Of a DNA stretch of 64,000 nucleotides, positions 50,515 through 61,016 are shown piece by piece. The position numbers and the translations under genes were made by a program. Position 1 is the first letter of the stretch; each line of letters begins with the position of its first letter. Under the pieces are notes generated by a model, which did not search any database, was not told the origin of the DNA, and saw only the letters and a list, made by a program, of their open reading frames with translations. The stretch is from an uncultured Saprospiraceae bacterium (GTDB lineage Bacteria; Bacteroidota; Bacteroidia; Chitinophagales; Saprospiraceae): assembly GCA_937928405.1 (NCBI GenBank), contig CALFWZ010000054.1, forward strand, positions 62,001 to 126,000. The letters run 5' to 3'.

Positions 50515-52530
50515 ATGGCCTCCCGAACTCGCGCACAAAACAAGTCTACTAATCGAAACACTAATAAAAATACGCGGAAACAGATGGAAAAGGTTACGTA
50601 TAATGAAGACAACATCCGGTCACTTGACTGGCGCGAACACATCCGGATTCGACCCGGTATGTACATCGGTAAATTAGGAGATGGCTCTTCTCCCGACGAT
50701 GGTATCTATATTCTTCTCAAGGAAGTGATTGATAACTCGATTGACGAATATGTCATGGGCTACGGCTCAGAAATCGATGTAAAAATTGAAGACGGCATCG
50801 TAACTATCCGAGATTACGGTCGTGGTATTCCACTTGGTAAAGTGGTTGACTGTGTTTCCAAAATCAATACAGGAGGTAAATACGACTCTAAAGCATTTAA
50901 AAAATCAGTTGGTTTGAATGGGGTAGGTACTAAAGCGGTCAATGCGCTCTCAGACTATTTTAAAGTACAAGCTTTCCGGGAAGGAAAAACCAAGGTAGCT
51001 GAATTTGAAAAAGGGAATATTACCAACGATGCTAAAGTAAAAAAAGGGGCTGGAGGGAATGGAACCATGATTCAGTTTCAACCAGATAGCTCCGTTTTTA
51101 AAAAATATAAATTTCGTTCCGAATACGTCGAAAACCAACTATGGAATTATGCCTACTTGAATGCAGGCTTAAGAATTAATTTTAATAATAAATCCATCTT
51201 TTCTCGTCGAGGTTTATTTGATTTACTTCATCGAAAAACCAAAGGCAGCGAGCAACTACGCTACGAGATTATTCACCTAAAAGGAGATGATATTGAAGTG
51301 GCCATTTCTCATGGACAGCAGTACGGCGAACAGTATTACTCTTTTGTGAACGGACAAAATACAACACAGGGTGGAACACACTTAAGTGCTTTTAAAGAAT
51401 CTTTTGCTAGTACCCTGCAAAATTATTTTAAAAGAGAAAAGAAAAAATCTTACGATGCTAAAGATATTCGTGCCTCGATTGTAGCTGCGATTAGTGTCCG
51501 AGTAGAAGAACCGGTTTTCGAATCACAAACAAAGACCAAACTTGGTTCTACACATATTGCCCCTGGTGGTGCAACGGTTCGTAAATTTATCAATGATTTT
51601 CTGACGAAGGATTTGGATAATTTTTTATTGAAAAATAAAGAAGTTGCCGAATTAATGGAGCGTCGGATTATCCAATCTGAGCGAGAAAGAAAAGAAATAG
51701 CGGGCATTAAAAAAATAGCCAACCAACGGGCCAAAAAAGCAAACCTACACAATAAAAAATTACGCGATTGTCGGCTACATTATAACGATACTGGAAAGAA
51801 GGTGGACGCCGAAATGGCACTAAAAACGACCATCTTTATAACGGAAGGAGATTCGGCCAGTGGGTCCATTACAAAAGCTCGAGATGTGCAGACACAGGCT
51901 GTCTTTAGTCTACGAGGTAAACCACTTAATTGTTTTGGCTTGACCAAAAAAGTAGTTTATGAAAACGAAGAATTTAATTTATTGCAACATGCATTGAACA
52001 TCGAAGATTCCTTAGACGATCTGCGCTTTAATCGAGTAGTAGTTGCGACGGATGCCGATGTTGATGGTATGCACATCCGATTATTATTACTTACCTTTTT
52101 CTTACAGTTTTTTCCAGACTTAGTACGAAGTGGACATCTTTACATCTTAGATACTCCTTTATTCCGGGTACGTGATAAAAAGAATACTTTCTATTGTTAC
52201 TCGGAAACAGAAAAACAAGAAGCCATTAAAAAACTAAGAGGTAAGGCCGAAATCACTCGTTTTAAAGGACTGGGAGAAATTTCTCCAGATGAATTTGGTG
52301 ATTTTATCGGAGACGATATTAAATTAGATCCGGTGGTACTTAGCGAAGAAACGAGTATCGAACATGTTCTTTCCTACTATATGGGTAAAAATACACCCAG
52401 CCGACAAGAATTTATTATTGAGAATCTTCGGGTAGAAACCGAAGAACTAAGTGATGAAGAAGAAGAAAAGGTTCGGAAAAAGGCCGCGGAAGCGGAGGTC
52501 GAAAATCTCTCGGAAGCGGAGGTGGACTAA
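50515..52530 (+). CDS. parE: DNA topoisomerase IV subunit B
   Basis: A 671-residue type II topoisomerase B subunit. The first 23 residues are a basic tail; the fold begins at MEKVTYNED (ATG 50584 is an alternative start). ATPase motifs: [45 protein letters not shown]. The TOPRIM domain has [11 protein letters not shown] near residue 443 and [11 protein letters not shown] near 520. The C-terminal 30 residues are acidic and rich in E. ParE passes one DNA duplex through another to unlink replicated chromosomes. In many Bacteroidota parC follows parE; here lon follows, so parC must lie elsewhere. GyrB is the alternative, but the length and the lack of the gyrase insertion favour ParE. Confidence 0.88.
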   Translation: MASRTRAQNKSTNRNTNKNTRKQMEKVTYNEDNIRSLDWREHIRIRPGMYIGKLGDGSSPDDGIYILLKEVIDNSIDEYVMGYGSEIDVKIEDGIVTIRDYGRGIPLGKVVDCVSKINTGGKYDSKAFKKSVGLNGVGTKAVNALSDYFKVQAFREGKTKVAEFEKGNITNDAKVKKGAGGNGTMIQFQPDSSVFKKYKFRSEYVENQLWNYAYLNAGLRINFNNKSIFSRRGLFDLLHRKTKGSEQLRYEIIHLKGDDIEVAISHGQQYGEQYYSFVNGQNTTQGGTHLSAFKESFASTLQNYFKREKKKSYDAKDIRASIVAAISVRVEEPVFESQTKTKLGSTHIAPGGATVRKFINDFLTKDLDNFLLKNKEVAELMERRIIQSERERKEIAGIKKIANQRAKKANLHNKKLRDCRLHYNDTGKKVDAEMALKTTIFITEGDSASGSITKARDVQTQAVFSLRGKPLNCFGLTKKVVYENEEFNLLQHALNIEDSLDDLRFNRVVVATDADVDGMHIRLLLLTFFLQFFPDLVRSGHLYILDTPLFRVRDKKNTFYCYSETEKQEAIKKLRGKAEITRFKGLGEISPDEFGDFIGDDIKLDPVVLSEETSIEHVLSYYMGKNTPSRQEFIIENLRVETEELSDEEEEKVRKKAAEAEVENLSEAEVD

Positions 52531-52843
52531 AAGTGAGTTACTGCCTTTTTAGCAGGTAAAGGTGACAAAAGATGCATTGATTCTTCAAAAATTGAGTAAT
52601 CTGCCCGTGGCATAAATATTGACCATCTTAATGCCAATGTCTGGCGAACCAAATAGTTTGTTGTTCCTGCCACCTTGACATTAGACTGGCTTATAGGTAT
52701 CTTTCCTTTTTGAATGAGATATTAATGAATTAAGAATTTTGGGTTAGAGATTTTAGGAGACAAAAAACGGAGGGATAACCTACAATGAATTTATTATTAA
52801 CTCATTTTTTCGGGTGAGGTCAGCCACAAAAACTATCGAATTA
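52531..52843. other. Gap between parE and lon with candidate lon promoter
   Basis: A 313-base gap without a gene. TTG at 52675-52677 and TATCTTTC at 52698-52705 (seven of eight) form a possible promoter with a 20-base spacer, leaving a leader of about 135 bases for lon. No heat-shock-type inverted repeat (CIRCE) is seen. TTACTGCC/GCAGGTAA right after parE is a weak hairpin. Confidence 0.45.
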
Positions 52844-55252
52844 ATGAGTATGTTTGAAGATTTTTTGCCCCCACATGGGCTGGATGGAGATACGGAATTT
52901 ATGCCTTTGTTTTCTATGGAAGAAGAAGACGAAATGCAGAATACGGATGAATACGACGAAGTACTTCCTGTACTCGCTATAAAAAATACGATTTTATTTC
53001 CAGGAATTATTATACCAATCACTGTTGGACGAGATAAGTCTATCAAAGCAATTAATGAGGCTTATGAAAACGACCGCATCATTGCGGTTCTTTCACAGGT
53101 GGATGCCAAAGTAGAAGATCCTTCCGTTAATGACCTCCACAAAATAGGTACAGTAGCTAGGATTATTAAATTGCTGCGTATGCCCGATGGCACAGCGACC
53201 GCCATTATTCAAGGACGTCGTCGATTTAGTCTTGTAGAAATGGTTCGGGAAGTTCCTTACATGAAAGCCAGAATCGCTATCCGATCTCTCAAAGCAGTAT
53301 CGGATGATGATATGGAATTTGAGGCAATCATTTCTTCTATTAAAGATATGGCTCGACAGATTATTGACCTGTCTCCCAATATTCCTACCGAAGCTAACCT
53401 GATGTTACGCAATATCAGTGGACACCCGTTTTTACTCAATTTTATAGCTTCTAATTTAGGTATCAAACTGAAACATAAACAGGCCATTCTAGAAATGGAC
53501 GACCTAAATGAAAAAGCACATGTGGTCATGGAACACATGGACAGCGAACTGCAACTCCTACAACTCAAAGATCAGATCGAGTCTAAAGTACGAGGTGATA
53601 TCGAAAAACAACAACGAGACTATTTTTTGAATCAACAGTTGAAAACGATTCAGGAAGAACTCGGACAGAATCCACAGGAAGATGAGATAAAAGGACTTAT
53701 TGAAAAAAGTAAAACTAAAAAGTGGTCAAAAGAAGTAGATGAATTGTTTACGCGTGAAATAAAAAAAGTGCGTCGAATGAATCCGCAAGTTGCCGAATAC
53801 TCGGTGATGTTGAATTATTTGGAATTATTATTAGATCTTCCTTGGGAAGAATACACCGTAGATAATTTTGATTTAGTAAAGGTGAAAAAGATCTTAGACA
53901 AAGATCATTCAGGGCTGGAAGATATTAAGGAAAGAATTCTGGAACATCTCGCGGTGCTTAAACTAAAGGGAGATATGAAGGCGCCAATCATTTGTCTAGT
54001 CGGCCCTCCTGGTGTAGGAAAAACTTCATTGGGGAAATCAATTGCCCGAGCACTCGATCGCAAGTTTATTCGCATGTCGCTCGGTGGTCTCCGTGATGAA
54101 TCGGAAATTCGTGGGCATCGAAAAACTTATATTGGTGCCATGCCTGGACGCATCATCAAATCTATCCGAAAAGCTGGATCATCAAACCCTGTTTTTATTT
54201 TAGATGAAATCGATAAAGTAGGAAAGGACTTTCGAGGCGATCCGTCTTCCGCGTTGCTGGAAGTATTGGACCCAGAACAAAATACCAGCTTTCATGACAA
54301 CTATTTGGAAGCGGATTATGATCTTTCTAAAGTACTATTTATTGCTACCGCCAATTCACTTAGCACTATTCAGCCAGCACTCTTAGATCGAATGGAAATC
54401 ATTGAAGTGAGTGGATACTCGCTGGAAGAAAAATTAGAAATTGCCAAAAAACATTTGATTCCAAAGCAACGTACGGAACATGGCTTAATGGCAAAGCAAA
54501 TTAAAATCAACAACGAAGCACTGAAAGCCGTCATTGCAAGTTATACTCGGGAATCTGGTGTTCGTTCCCTAGATCGACAAATTGCAGGCGTCATGCGCAA
54601 CGCTGCCAAACAGATTGCGATGGAAGAAACTGAAATGGTCAATGTAACGTCGGCGGAACTAAAAGGAATGTTGGGACCTTCTAAATATACCCGAGATACC
54701 TATAGCAATCATAAGGTTTCTGGTGTGGCCGTAGGACTGGCCTGGACAAGAGTGGGAGGAGATATTCTATTTATTGAAGCCAGTCTTCATAAAGGGAAAG
54801 GTCGACTTACCTTGACTGGAAACTTAGGAGATGTGATGAAAGAATCTGCTACCACCGCGTTGAGTTATCTCAAAGCCCATTCGGAAGCATTGGGTATTGC
54901 CAGTCAGTTGATTGATGAGCGAGATATACATATTCACGTGCCAGAGGGAGCAATTCCCAAAGATGGTCCTTCTGCTGGGATCACGATGCTTACGGCGTTG
55001 GCCAGTGTTTTTCTACAAAAGCCTGTCAAACCTTTCTTGGCGATGACTGGAGAAATTACCTTACGTGGGAAAGTACTTCCAGTTGGTGGTATAAAAGAGA
55101 AAATTTTAGCTGCCAAACGAGCTGGAATCAAACATTTGATCCTTTGTGAAGAAAACCGCAAGCATGTAGAAGAAATCAAGCCCGTCTATATTACAGGACT
55201 AAATATCAATTATGTAAAACAAATGGAAGAGGTTTTAAAATTGGCTTTATAA
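52844..55252 (+). CDS. lon: ATP-dependent Lon protease
   Basis: An 802-residue enzyme from ATG 52844; a GTG at 52814 and an ATG six bases later are possible starts. The N-terminal substrate domain covers about 40-240 (VLPVLAIKNTILFPGIIIP). A coiled region follows. The AAA+ domain has Walker A GPPGVGKTSLGKSIA (about residue 395) and Walker B VFILDEID. The protease domain has the serine in PKDGPSAGITM (about 705) and the lysine in GGIKEKILAAKRAGI (about 748). Lon unfolds and degrades damaged and regulatory proteins in the cytoplasm. It is a single gene. Confidence 0.95.
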   Translation: MSMFEDFLPPHGLDGDTEFMPLFSMEEEDEMQNTDEYDEVLPVLAIKNTILFPGIIIPITVGRDKSIKAINEAYENDRIIAVLSQVDAKVEDPSVNDLHKIGTVARIIKLLRMPDGTATAIIQGRRRFSLVEMVREVPYMKARIAIRSLKAVSDDDMEFEAIISSIKDMARQIIDLSPNIPTEANLMLRNISGHPFLLNFIASNLGIKLKHKQAILEMDDLNEKAHVVMEHMDSELQLLQLKDQIESKVRGDIEKQQRDYFLNQQLKTIQEELGQNPQEDEIKGLIEKSKTKKWSKEVDELFTREIKKVRRMNPQVAEYSVMLNYLELLLDLPWEEYTVDNFDLVKVKKILDKDHSGLEDIKERILEHLAVLKLKGDMKAPIICLVGPPGVGKTSLGKSIARALDRKFIRMSLGGLRDESEIRGHRKTYIGAMPGRIIKSIRKAGSSNPVFILDEIDKVGKDFRGDPSSALLEVLDPEQNTSFHDNYLEADYDLSKVLFIATANSLSTIQPALLDRMEIIEVSGYSLEEKLEIAKKHLIPKQRTEHGLMAKQIKINNEALKAVIASYTRESGVRSLDRQIAGVMRNAAKQIAMEETEMVNVTSAELKGMLGPSKYTRDTYSNHKVSGVAVGLAWTRVGGDILFIEASLHKGKGRLTLTGNLGDVMKESATTALSYLKAHSEALGIASQLIDERDIHIHVPEGAIPKDGPSAGITMLTALASVFLQKPVKPFLAMTGEITLRGKVLPVGGIKEKILAAKRAGIKHLILCEENRKHVEEIKPVYITGLNINYVKQMEEVLKLAL

Positions 55253-55467
55253 TTTTTTTTAAAAAATCTTCCTTTTTGAAAAAGGTTGGGTGTCATTGCC
55301 TTTTTTTAAGGTGTATTGCGTTGCAACCGACAAAGGATGTTAAACACTGTTAATACCCAACCGATTTTTAAGCTAAAATTCTTAATTCTGCGTTTATCTT
55401 CTGTATCTTGTAAGAATTGTCAACTATATTTATCAGCAAACGCTGATCGAACATCAGAAATATTGAT

Positions 55468-56121
55468 ATGAGAATCGGATTAATAATATTATTTTTTAGC
55501 TTAATCAGCATTTTTAGTTCCCGTCTGTCAGCTCAGACCGATCAAGACTCCTTGGTGCAATTTTCTGGGATGATCCTGGATGGAAGCAACGAAAATCTAT
55601 ATCCTATTCCTTACGTCAATGTTGCCGTAAAGAATAAGGCCCGAGGAACTTATTCTGATTTTACCGGTTTTTTCTCCATTGTCATCGAGAAAAAAGATAC
55701 GTTAATTTTCTCATCCGTTGGATATGGAAGCGTCGAAGTAACGGTACCAGATAGTTTAAGCGATAGTCGTTATTCTTTAATTCAACTGATGACCCAGGAT
55801 ACCTTTAATCTACCCGAGACTGTTGTATTTCCTTGGCCTAGTAAAGAACATTTTAAATTAGAATTTCTAGCACTTGATGTTACGCAAGATTTGCAAGAAC
55901 GAGCCATGGAAAACTTGGCAAAGGATGTGCTGGCTAGAGTTGAGAAAGTCACGAAATACGATGGTACCGAAAACGCTAATTATTATTTGCGAGAACAAGC
56001 GCGTAAAAATTATTACATCGGGCAAACACCGCCTATGAATATTTTTAATCCCATTGCGTGGGGAAAATTCTTCAAAGCATGGAAGAATGGAGACTTTAAA
56101 AAGAAAGAAGAAAAAAAGTAA
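55468..56121 (+). CDS. Secreted carboxypeptidase-regulatory-like domain protein
   Basis: A 217-residue protein with a signal peptide (residues 1-22, SSRLSAQ-T). Residues about 30-110 form a carboxypeptidase D regulatory-like beta sandwich (FSGMILDGSNENLYPIPYVN, GTYSDFTGFFSIVI, DTLIFSSVGYGSVEVTV). This domain is common at the front of TonB-dependent receptors, but no receptor follows. The rest is helical and basic at the end (FKKKEEKK). Its role is unknown; it is probably periplasmic. The next gene starts 40 bases later on the same strand. Confidence 0.8.
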   Translation: MRIGLIILFFSLISIFSSRLSAQTDQDSLVQFSGMILDGSNENLYPIPYVNVAVKNKARGTYSDFTGFFSIVIEKKDTLIFSSVGYGSVEVTVPDSLSDSRYSLIQLMTQDTFNLPETVVFPWPSKEHFKLEFLALDVTQDLQERAMENLAKDVLARVEKVTKYDGTENANYYLREQARKNYYIGQTPPMNIFNPIAWGKFFKAWKNGDFKKKEEKK

Positions 56122-56160
56122 TTTGTCCAAGTACTTAAAGTCTTATAAATCAGGCAAAAT

Positions 56161-57564
56161 TTGTCAAATCCAACGCTTCAAAAGACCTGCTATCTACTCC
56201 TGATTTTTGTTGGTCTTGTCTATAGTTTTTTTCAACATTATACCGCACCGCTGGACGGTGATTTGGTCGGCGTAGTCCTTCCTACGGCTACTTATCAACA
56301 AGTACTGGAAGCTCCATTAGGATTTCCTGCCATCATTGATGGAGAACGCTACGCGGCAACCAATCGCTACTTTATACATCAAACGATGTATCTTTATTTT
56401 AATTCAGTACCAGTTTTTTTGCAAAAAATAATAGACCCAATTTCCAGTATTTATACTAGTACGGGATTATTTAAAGTGCTATTACAAGGCTTTTTACTAT
56501 GGCTATTTTCAACGTATATCACCACGACCTTAAAACGAAAAGACCAGTTTTTATTGGTAGCACTTCTATTATTGCCATTATTTCAACACGGTACTTATAA
56601 TGGATATTTGGGGCTGATTAGTGGGTCTATTACTTATACGTTTTTTTATACTTTCCCATTGGCATTGCTCCTTTGGTTCTTTCTTCCTTATTATAAAATT
56701 TTTATTTCACAAGAAACGATCATGCCATCGATTAAGCTATGGCTGTTACCATTTATTTTTTTTGGAATGGTATATCTTCCTTTTTCGGGACCGCTTATTG
56801 CTCCACTGATTTTAATGATTGGGCCATTGATGATCATCAATACATTAAGGAAGAAACCTAGCTTTAATCTGCCGTTACTGATACTTATTCTTTTTGTACT
56901 TATTGCGTTTTACTCTTTCTACTTGGGAACTTTTAATTTGGAAAATGGACAGGAAGTATCTATGCTGAAAAGATACAAATTACTGCCCTACGGAATTTTT
57001 TATCAGATGACCAATCGACCAGCTTTGCCTATTTTCTTGGCGTTTATTATGGGAAATTTATGGTGGATCAAACAAAGCGAACAGACATTAATCGCTCAGC
57101 AAATAATAAAGCTGAGCAAGATGATCTTATGGTTTGCAATTATTTACATACTCATTTTGCCACTCGGTGGATATCGGGAATACCGACCTTTTATTCTGAG
57201 AATGGACACGTTAATGCCTGTTAATTTTGGACTATTTATTTTATACGGAGCCAGTACGCTTTTTATTTTAAATCATATAAAGACAAAAGGGAAAAAAATC
57301 TACCTTGGAATTTTACTTGTTTTTAGCTTGATTTTTTTAAACGCCAATCGAACATATTTTAATAAAAATGCTTGCGAAAGAAATGCACTAGAAAGAATAG
57401 CTATCGCTGATGAAAATACGGTTAGATTGGAAAAACCCTGTGAGGTGTTAAGTTGGGACATTATACAAGATCCGGAAAAGTCTCGTTCTAATGCTCAGTT
57501 ATTTCAACGATGGAATCTTATAGATACAATTAGATTATATTATTATGCGCCTATTATTAAGTAA
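56161..57564 (+). CDS. Polytopic membrane protein of unknown function
   Basis: A 467-residue protein with about ten to eleven hydrophobic helices. The best start is TTG 56161; no ATG is available before the first helix, and an in-frame stop lies 12 bases upstream. The first outer loop has [20 protein letters not shown], with an acidic residue after the first helix as in GT-C glycosyltransferases, but other family marks are not clear. I therefore leave the function open. It may be co-transcribed with the preceding gene. Its end overlaps the convergent phhB gene by 8 bases. Confidence 0.7.
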   Translation: MSNPTLQKTCYLLLIFVGLVYSFFQHYTAPLDGDLVGVVLPTATYQQVLEAPLGFPAIIDGERYAATNRYFIHQTMYLYFNSVPVFLQKIIDPISSIYTSTGLFKVLLQGFLLWLFSTYITTTLKRKDQFLLVALLLLPLFQHGTYNGYLGLISGSITYTFFYTFPLALLLWFFLPYYKIFISQETIMPSIKLWLLPFIFFGMVYLPFSGPLIAPLILMIGPLMIINTLRKKPSFNLPLLILILFVLIAFYSFYLGTFNLENGQEVSMLKRYKLLPYGIFYQMTNRPALPIFLAFIMGNLWWIKQSEQTLIAQQIIKLSKMILWFAIIYILILPLGGYREYRPFILRMDTLMPVNFGLFILYGASTLFILNHIKTKGKKIYLGILLVFSLIFLNANRTYFNKNACERNALERIAIADENTVRLEKPCEVLSWDIIQDPEKSRSNAQLFQRWNLIDTIRLYYYAPIIK

Positions 57565-57838
57565 GCTTTTCAATCGCTGTAGCTAGCACAAGATCCTTCT
57601 CCGTCACGCCACCCGCATCGTGGGTCGTCAAAGTAATATTTACTTTATTATAAACATTAGACCAATCGGGGTGGTGGTTTTGTTTTTCTGCTAGGATAGC
57701 AACACGAGACATAAAACCAAAAGCTTCAACAAAATTTTTAAATACAAACGCTTTTTGAATGGAATGATTGGTGATTTTCCAGGGTAGGTTTTTTGTCTTC
57801 AGTAATTCTGATAATTGGTTTTCGCTGATTATTTTCAT
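57557..57838 (-). CDS. phhB: Pterin-4a-carbinolamine dehydratase
   Basis: A 93-residue protein of the PCD/DCoH family. The active-site motif is [20 protein letters not shown] (residues about 51-70), preceded by [20 protein letters not shown]. The enzyme removes water from 4a-hydroxy-tetrahydrobiopterin, recycling the cofactor used by aromatic amino acid hydroxylases. No hydroxylase gene is in this window. It lies 13 bases downstream of the TPR histidine kinase on the same strand, so the two are likely co-transcribed. Confidence 0.9.
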   Translation of the reverse strand: MKIISENQLSELLKTKNLPWKITNHSIQKAFVFKNFVEAFGFMSRVAILAEKQNHHPDWSNVYNKVNITLTTHDAGGVTEKDLVLATAIEKLT

Positions 57839-57851
57839 GATAGTTGTTTGA

Positions 57852-60047
57852 TTATTTTCTTGGTAAGGCTACAAAAAAGGTAGCCCCTTTCCCAACCTCT
57901 GATTCTACCCAGATACGACCACCCACTCTTTGTACGATTTTATGACAAATAGCTAGACCAATGCCAGTTCCTTTATATTCAGTTCGAGTATGGAGCCGCT
58001 GAAAAATAACAAATATTCTTTCTTGATATTCTGGGTCGATACCTATGCCGTTATCACTTACCTGGATGATTACTTCATCTTTAATAGCTTCACCAGAGAT
58101 ATTTATTTCAGGATGTTCGTTTGGCTTTTTAAATTTAATGGCATTGCTGATTAGGTTTTGGAAAAGTTGAATCAACAAAGAACGAATTGACATGACTTCT
58201 GGCAATTCATGGCAATTGATAATGGCTTTATTTTCATCTACACTTACGCGAAGATTGATCACCGCAATTTCTACGATATCTCCTAATGATACTTTTTCGA
58301 AATTATCTTCTGTTTTACTAACCGTAGTATATTTCAGTAAGGCGTCCAATAAATCATTCATGCGAATAACACCTTCCTTTACGTAAGTAAAATAAGCTTG
58401 AGAATCTTCCGTAAATTGATGTTGGTGTTTTCTTTCGATCAATTGAGTATAACTTCCAATCATCCGGATGGGTTCTTTCAGATCGTGAGAAGCTACGTAG
58501 GCAAACTGACGAAGCTCTTCGTTAGCGGCGACGAGCATGGCGTTTTGTTCCGCAATTTGTTCATTTTGTTTAAGCAATAAAGCTTGGTATTCATTTTCGC
58601 GGGTCAGTTGTTCAATTTCTTTTTGCTTTTCTTTGATCGCATTTTTTATCTCCAAATCAATGATCTGTCGATTGCGCTGCTCTTTGGCAAATTTGTCCTG
58701 TGCTTTAGAATACACGAGTTGATAATCGAGCGCTGTTTTATAGTCGCCTTGTAATTGATAAATATTTGACATCAACTGGTATCCTTGCACTTCGTTGGTT
58801 TCGTCCTTCATCCGACTAGCGGCCGCGATGCCCTTACTGGTAAATAACATGGCTTTATTGAAATCGCCTTGGTGATAATAAATATGACCAAGATTCAGTA
58901 GATTGATTTGTCGGCCATTGATGTCTCCTTGATTTTCCATCAAGTCTTCTGCCATTTTTGCTCTTTCTTCTGCAAGATCTATTTTACCTTTTGCGATATA
59001 AGCACGACTGAGATTGGCTAGTGAAAGAATAATCATCTCGTTATAATTCCGCTGTTGAGCTAAGTTATTGGCCTTTTCAAAATAATTAGTCGCCTGGGTA
59101 AGTCGGTCTGAGAAATAGTAGATATTTCCTAGATTATTATAAATGACGATCCGTGTATTTTTACTAATGATATCACTATAGTTTTCTAAAACCATTTGGT
59201 AACGAGAAATGGCATCCTCGTGATTGTAGAGCGTGGCATAAATGGTAGCAATATTAATCAGACATTGTCCCGTATGATAGCGGTAATTAATACTCTTGCT
59301 TTTGTCCATCGAATCGAGAAAACACTGCATGGCTTTTTTATAGTTGGACTTAGCAGCGTGGTAGATAGCGATATTTTTCAGTGCGTTGATTTCTTTTTCT
59401 ACATCACCCGATTTGGCACTAATCTGTAAGACCTTTTCACTACAACTCAACATTAGGTCGTAGTCTTGTTGTTTAAAATAAATTTGACTCAATTGATTAA
59501 AAACAGTGGCGACTAAGGTATCTGCCCGGCGCACTTTATCATCGCCCAGCAACGCTTTAGCGGTCTCGGCATACTTAAGCGCTTTATCAAATTCGTTTTG
59601 GTGTGTGGCATTTTCACTCAGGCCAATGAGTGCTAAAATTTGGTAGTCCATCTCTCTTTCTTCTTCGCTATGAGCCAGCAATTTTTTTAAATATCTTTCT
59701 GCTGTTTCGGAAGCTCTTTCACTGAGGTATGCTCTAGCATGGGCTAGTTCTATGGACAGTTGTTGACGAGAACTTTTTGGATCGGTCAGGTTCGCAGCGG
59801 CGCGGATGAAGGTTTGGGCCTCACGCATTTTTTTGGTGTCACCATGATAGCGACCAGAAGTATCATAAATACTGGCTAAAAGTAAATTAGTGGTAATTAG
59901 ACCCTCATTGTCTCCGTTGAGTGTACAAAGACTCTTTGCCTCTTGGGTCACTACGAGTGCTTCTTCGAGACTACGTGCTTGATAAAGTAGGTTAGCTTTT
60001 TTTAATAAATTTTTTAAATAGCCATCTTGTTTTTCGGTCACGTCCAT
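57852..60047 (-). CDS. TPR-containing cytoplasmic histidine kinase
   Basis: A 731-residue protein with no signal peptide or membrane helix. About nine TPR units cover residues 8-470 (e.g. [40 protein letters not shown]). A coiled region (about 470-510) leads to a HisKA domain with the histidine in [19 protein letters not shown] near residue 520. The ATPase domain follows ([55 protein letters not shown]). The TPR part probably binds a protein signal. No response regulator is adjacent. It follows a DUF1573 lipoprotein gene by 18 bases. Confidence 0.9.
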   Translation of the reverse strand: MDVTEKQDGYLKNLLKKANLLYQARSLEEALVVTQEAKSLCTLNGDNEGLITTNLLLASIYDTSGRYHGDTKKMREAQTFIRAAANLTDPKSSRQQLSIELAHARAYLSERASETAERYLKKLLAHSEEEREMDYQILALIGLSENATHQNEFDKALKYAETAKALLGDDKVRRADTLVATVFNQLSQIYFKQQDYDLMLSCSEKVLQISAKSGDVEKEINALKNIAIYHAAKSNYKKAMQCFLDSMDKSKSINYRYHTGQCLINIATIYATLYNHEDAISRYQMVLENYSDIISKNTRIVIYNNLGNIYYFSDRLTQATNYFEKANNLAQQRNYNEMIILSLANLSRAYIAKGKIDLAEERAKMAEDLMENQGDINGRQINLLNLGHIYYHQGDFNKAMLFTSKGIAAASRMKDETNEVQGYQLMSNIYQLQGDYKTALDYQLVYSKAQDKFAKEQRNRQIIDLEIKNAIKEKQKEIEQLTRENEYQALLLKQNEQIAEQNAMLVAANEELRQFAYVASHDLKEPIRMIGSYTQLIERKHQHQFTEDSQAYFTYVKEGVIRMNDLLDALLKYTTVSKTEDNFEKVSLGDIVEIAVINLRVSVDENKAIINCHELPEVMSIRSLLIQLFQNLISNAIKFKKPNEHPEINISGEAIKDEVIIQVSDNGIGIDPEYQERIFVIFQRLHTRTEYKGTGIGLAICHKIVQRVGGRIWVESEVGKGATFFVALPRK

Positions 60048-60065
60048 TTTGGAGTTTTCATTGTT

Positions 60066-60860
60066 TTATTGACCCTCTCGTTCGGTATCAATAATTCCTT
60101 TGAGATGAAGTTCGAAAGTGCCAGGATCAGTGTTGGTATAAACAGTAATGGTCGGATTTTGATTTCCTAGTCGACCTTTGCTACTGAAATGTACGCTTAT
60201 TTTTCCACGTTCGCCTGGTTCGATAGGAATGAATGGATAAAAAGGAGTGGTGCAACCACAAGTGACCTCCACATTATTAATGACAAGTGGTGCAGAGCCT
60301 GTATTGGTAAATTCAAATTGGTGATCTATTTCTTTTCCCTGAATAATTCTTCCAAAATCATAAGAATCTGAATCAAAACGAATGCGGGGAGTCCCTCCAT
60401 TTGATTTAACTTGAACTACGTCTAATAATTCTTGGTCAATACCTGATAAATCTTCTTGAGGAGGTGATTTAACTGTTGAGGAATTGTTTTCTATGATGGT
60501 ATTTTGAGCGGCTTCCGCTGCTTCTTTTTTGGCTAGCTTTTCTGCCGCTGCTTTTTCTGCTGCTCTCTTTTTTCTTCGTTTTCTTCTGCGCTCCTTGCTG
60601 GCGGCTTCCTCTTTTTCTTTCTTTTTCGCTGCTTTTAGGGCTGCCTTTTCCGCGGCTGCTTTCTCAGCTTCTGCTGCTTTTGCTGCCGCAATTTCTTCTG
60701 CAGAAGGCGATGGTGCTGGAGTAGGTTCGGCGATGACATCAGCGATTTTTTCACTTTCAGCGATGGTCTCAGTTGCTACCTTAGGATCGGAATTACAGGC
60801 AAAAGCCAATAACATAATGCTAAAAGTACCTAAGAATAGAAAATAATTATGAATACGCAT
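60066..60860 (-). CDS. DUF1573 lipoprotein with a charged helical linker
   Basis: A 264-residue lipoprotein (signal ends MLLAFACNSDP). After a proline-rich stretch, residues about 52-125 form a very charged Ala/Lys/Glu/Arg helix (AAEKAALKAAKKKEKEEAAS and similar), like a TolA stalk. Residues about 155-262 are a DUF1573 domain (YDFGRIIQGKEIDHQFEFTN, INNVEVTCGCTTPFYPF, IEPGERGKISVHFSSKG). DUF1573 is an Ig-like domain found in envelope proteins; its function is unknown. I infer the stalk spans part of the periplasm. It starts the unit with the TPR kinase and phhB. Confidence 0.85.
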   Translation of the reverse strand: MRIHNYFLFLGTFSIMLLAFACNSDPKVATETIAESEKIADVIAEPTPAPSPSAEEIAAAKAAEAEKAAAEKAALKAAKKKEKEEAASKERRRKRRKKRAAEKAAAEKLAKKEAAEAAQNTIIENNSSTVKSPPQEDLSGIDQELLDVVQVKSNGGTPRIRFDSDSYDFGRIIQGKEIDHQFEFTNTGSAPLVINNVEVTCGCTTPFYPFIPIEPGERGKISVHFSSKGRLGNQNPTITVYTNTDPGTFELHLKGIIDTEREGQ

Positions 60861-61016
60861 GCGGATTGAGTTGTATGATAGTAAAAAAGACAGATATTCT
60901 CTGCTAACCTGATTTCTCTTATTGCATTAAGACGTAATGTGTTATAAAAAGATACCTATCTAAAACTATTTATATGCTAATTGTTTAGAAGCGTCTATCA
61001 GAAAATAGTCTTTACA

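Noticed and set aside
55271-55285. CCTTTTT-G-AAAAAGG hairpin after lon as terminator
   Set aside because: The loop would be a single base and no T-run follows; it is more likely chance in AT-rich DNA.
60529-60846. Open plus-strand frame opposite the charged helix of the DUF1573 lipoprotein
   Set aside because: Its Ala/Phe/Ser-rich product is the reverse reading of Ala/Lys/Glu codons and shows no independent features.
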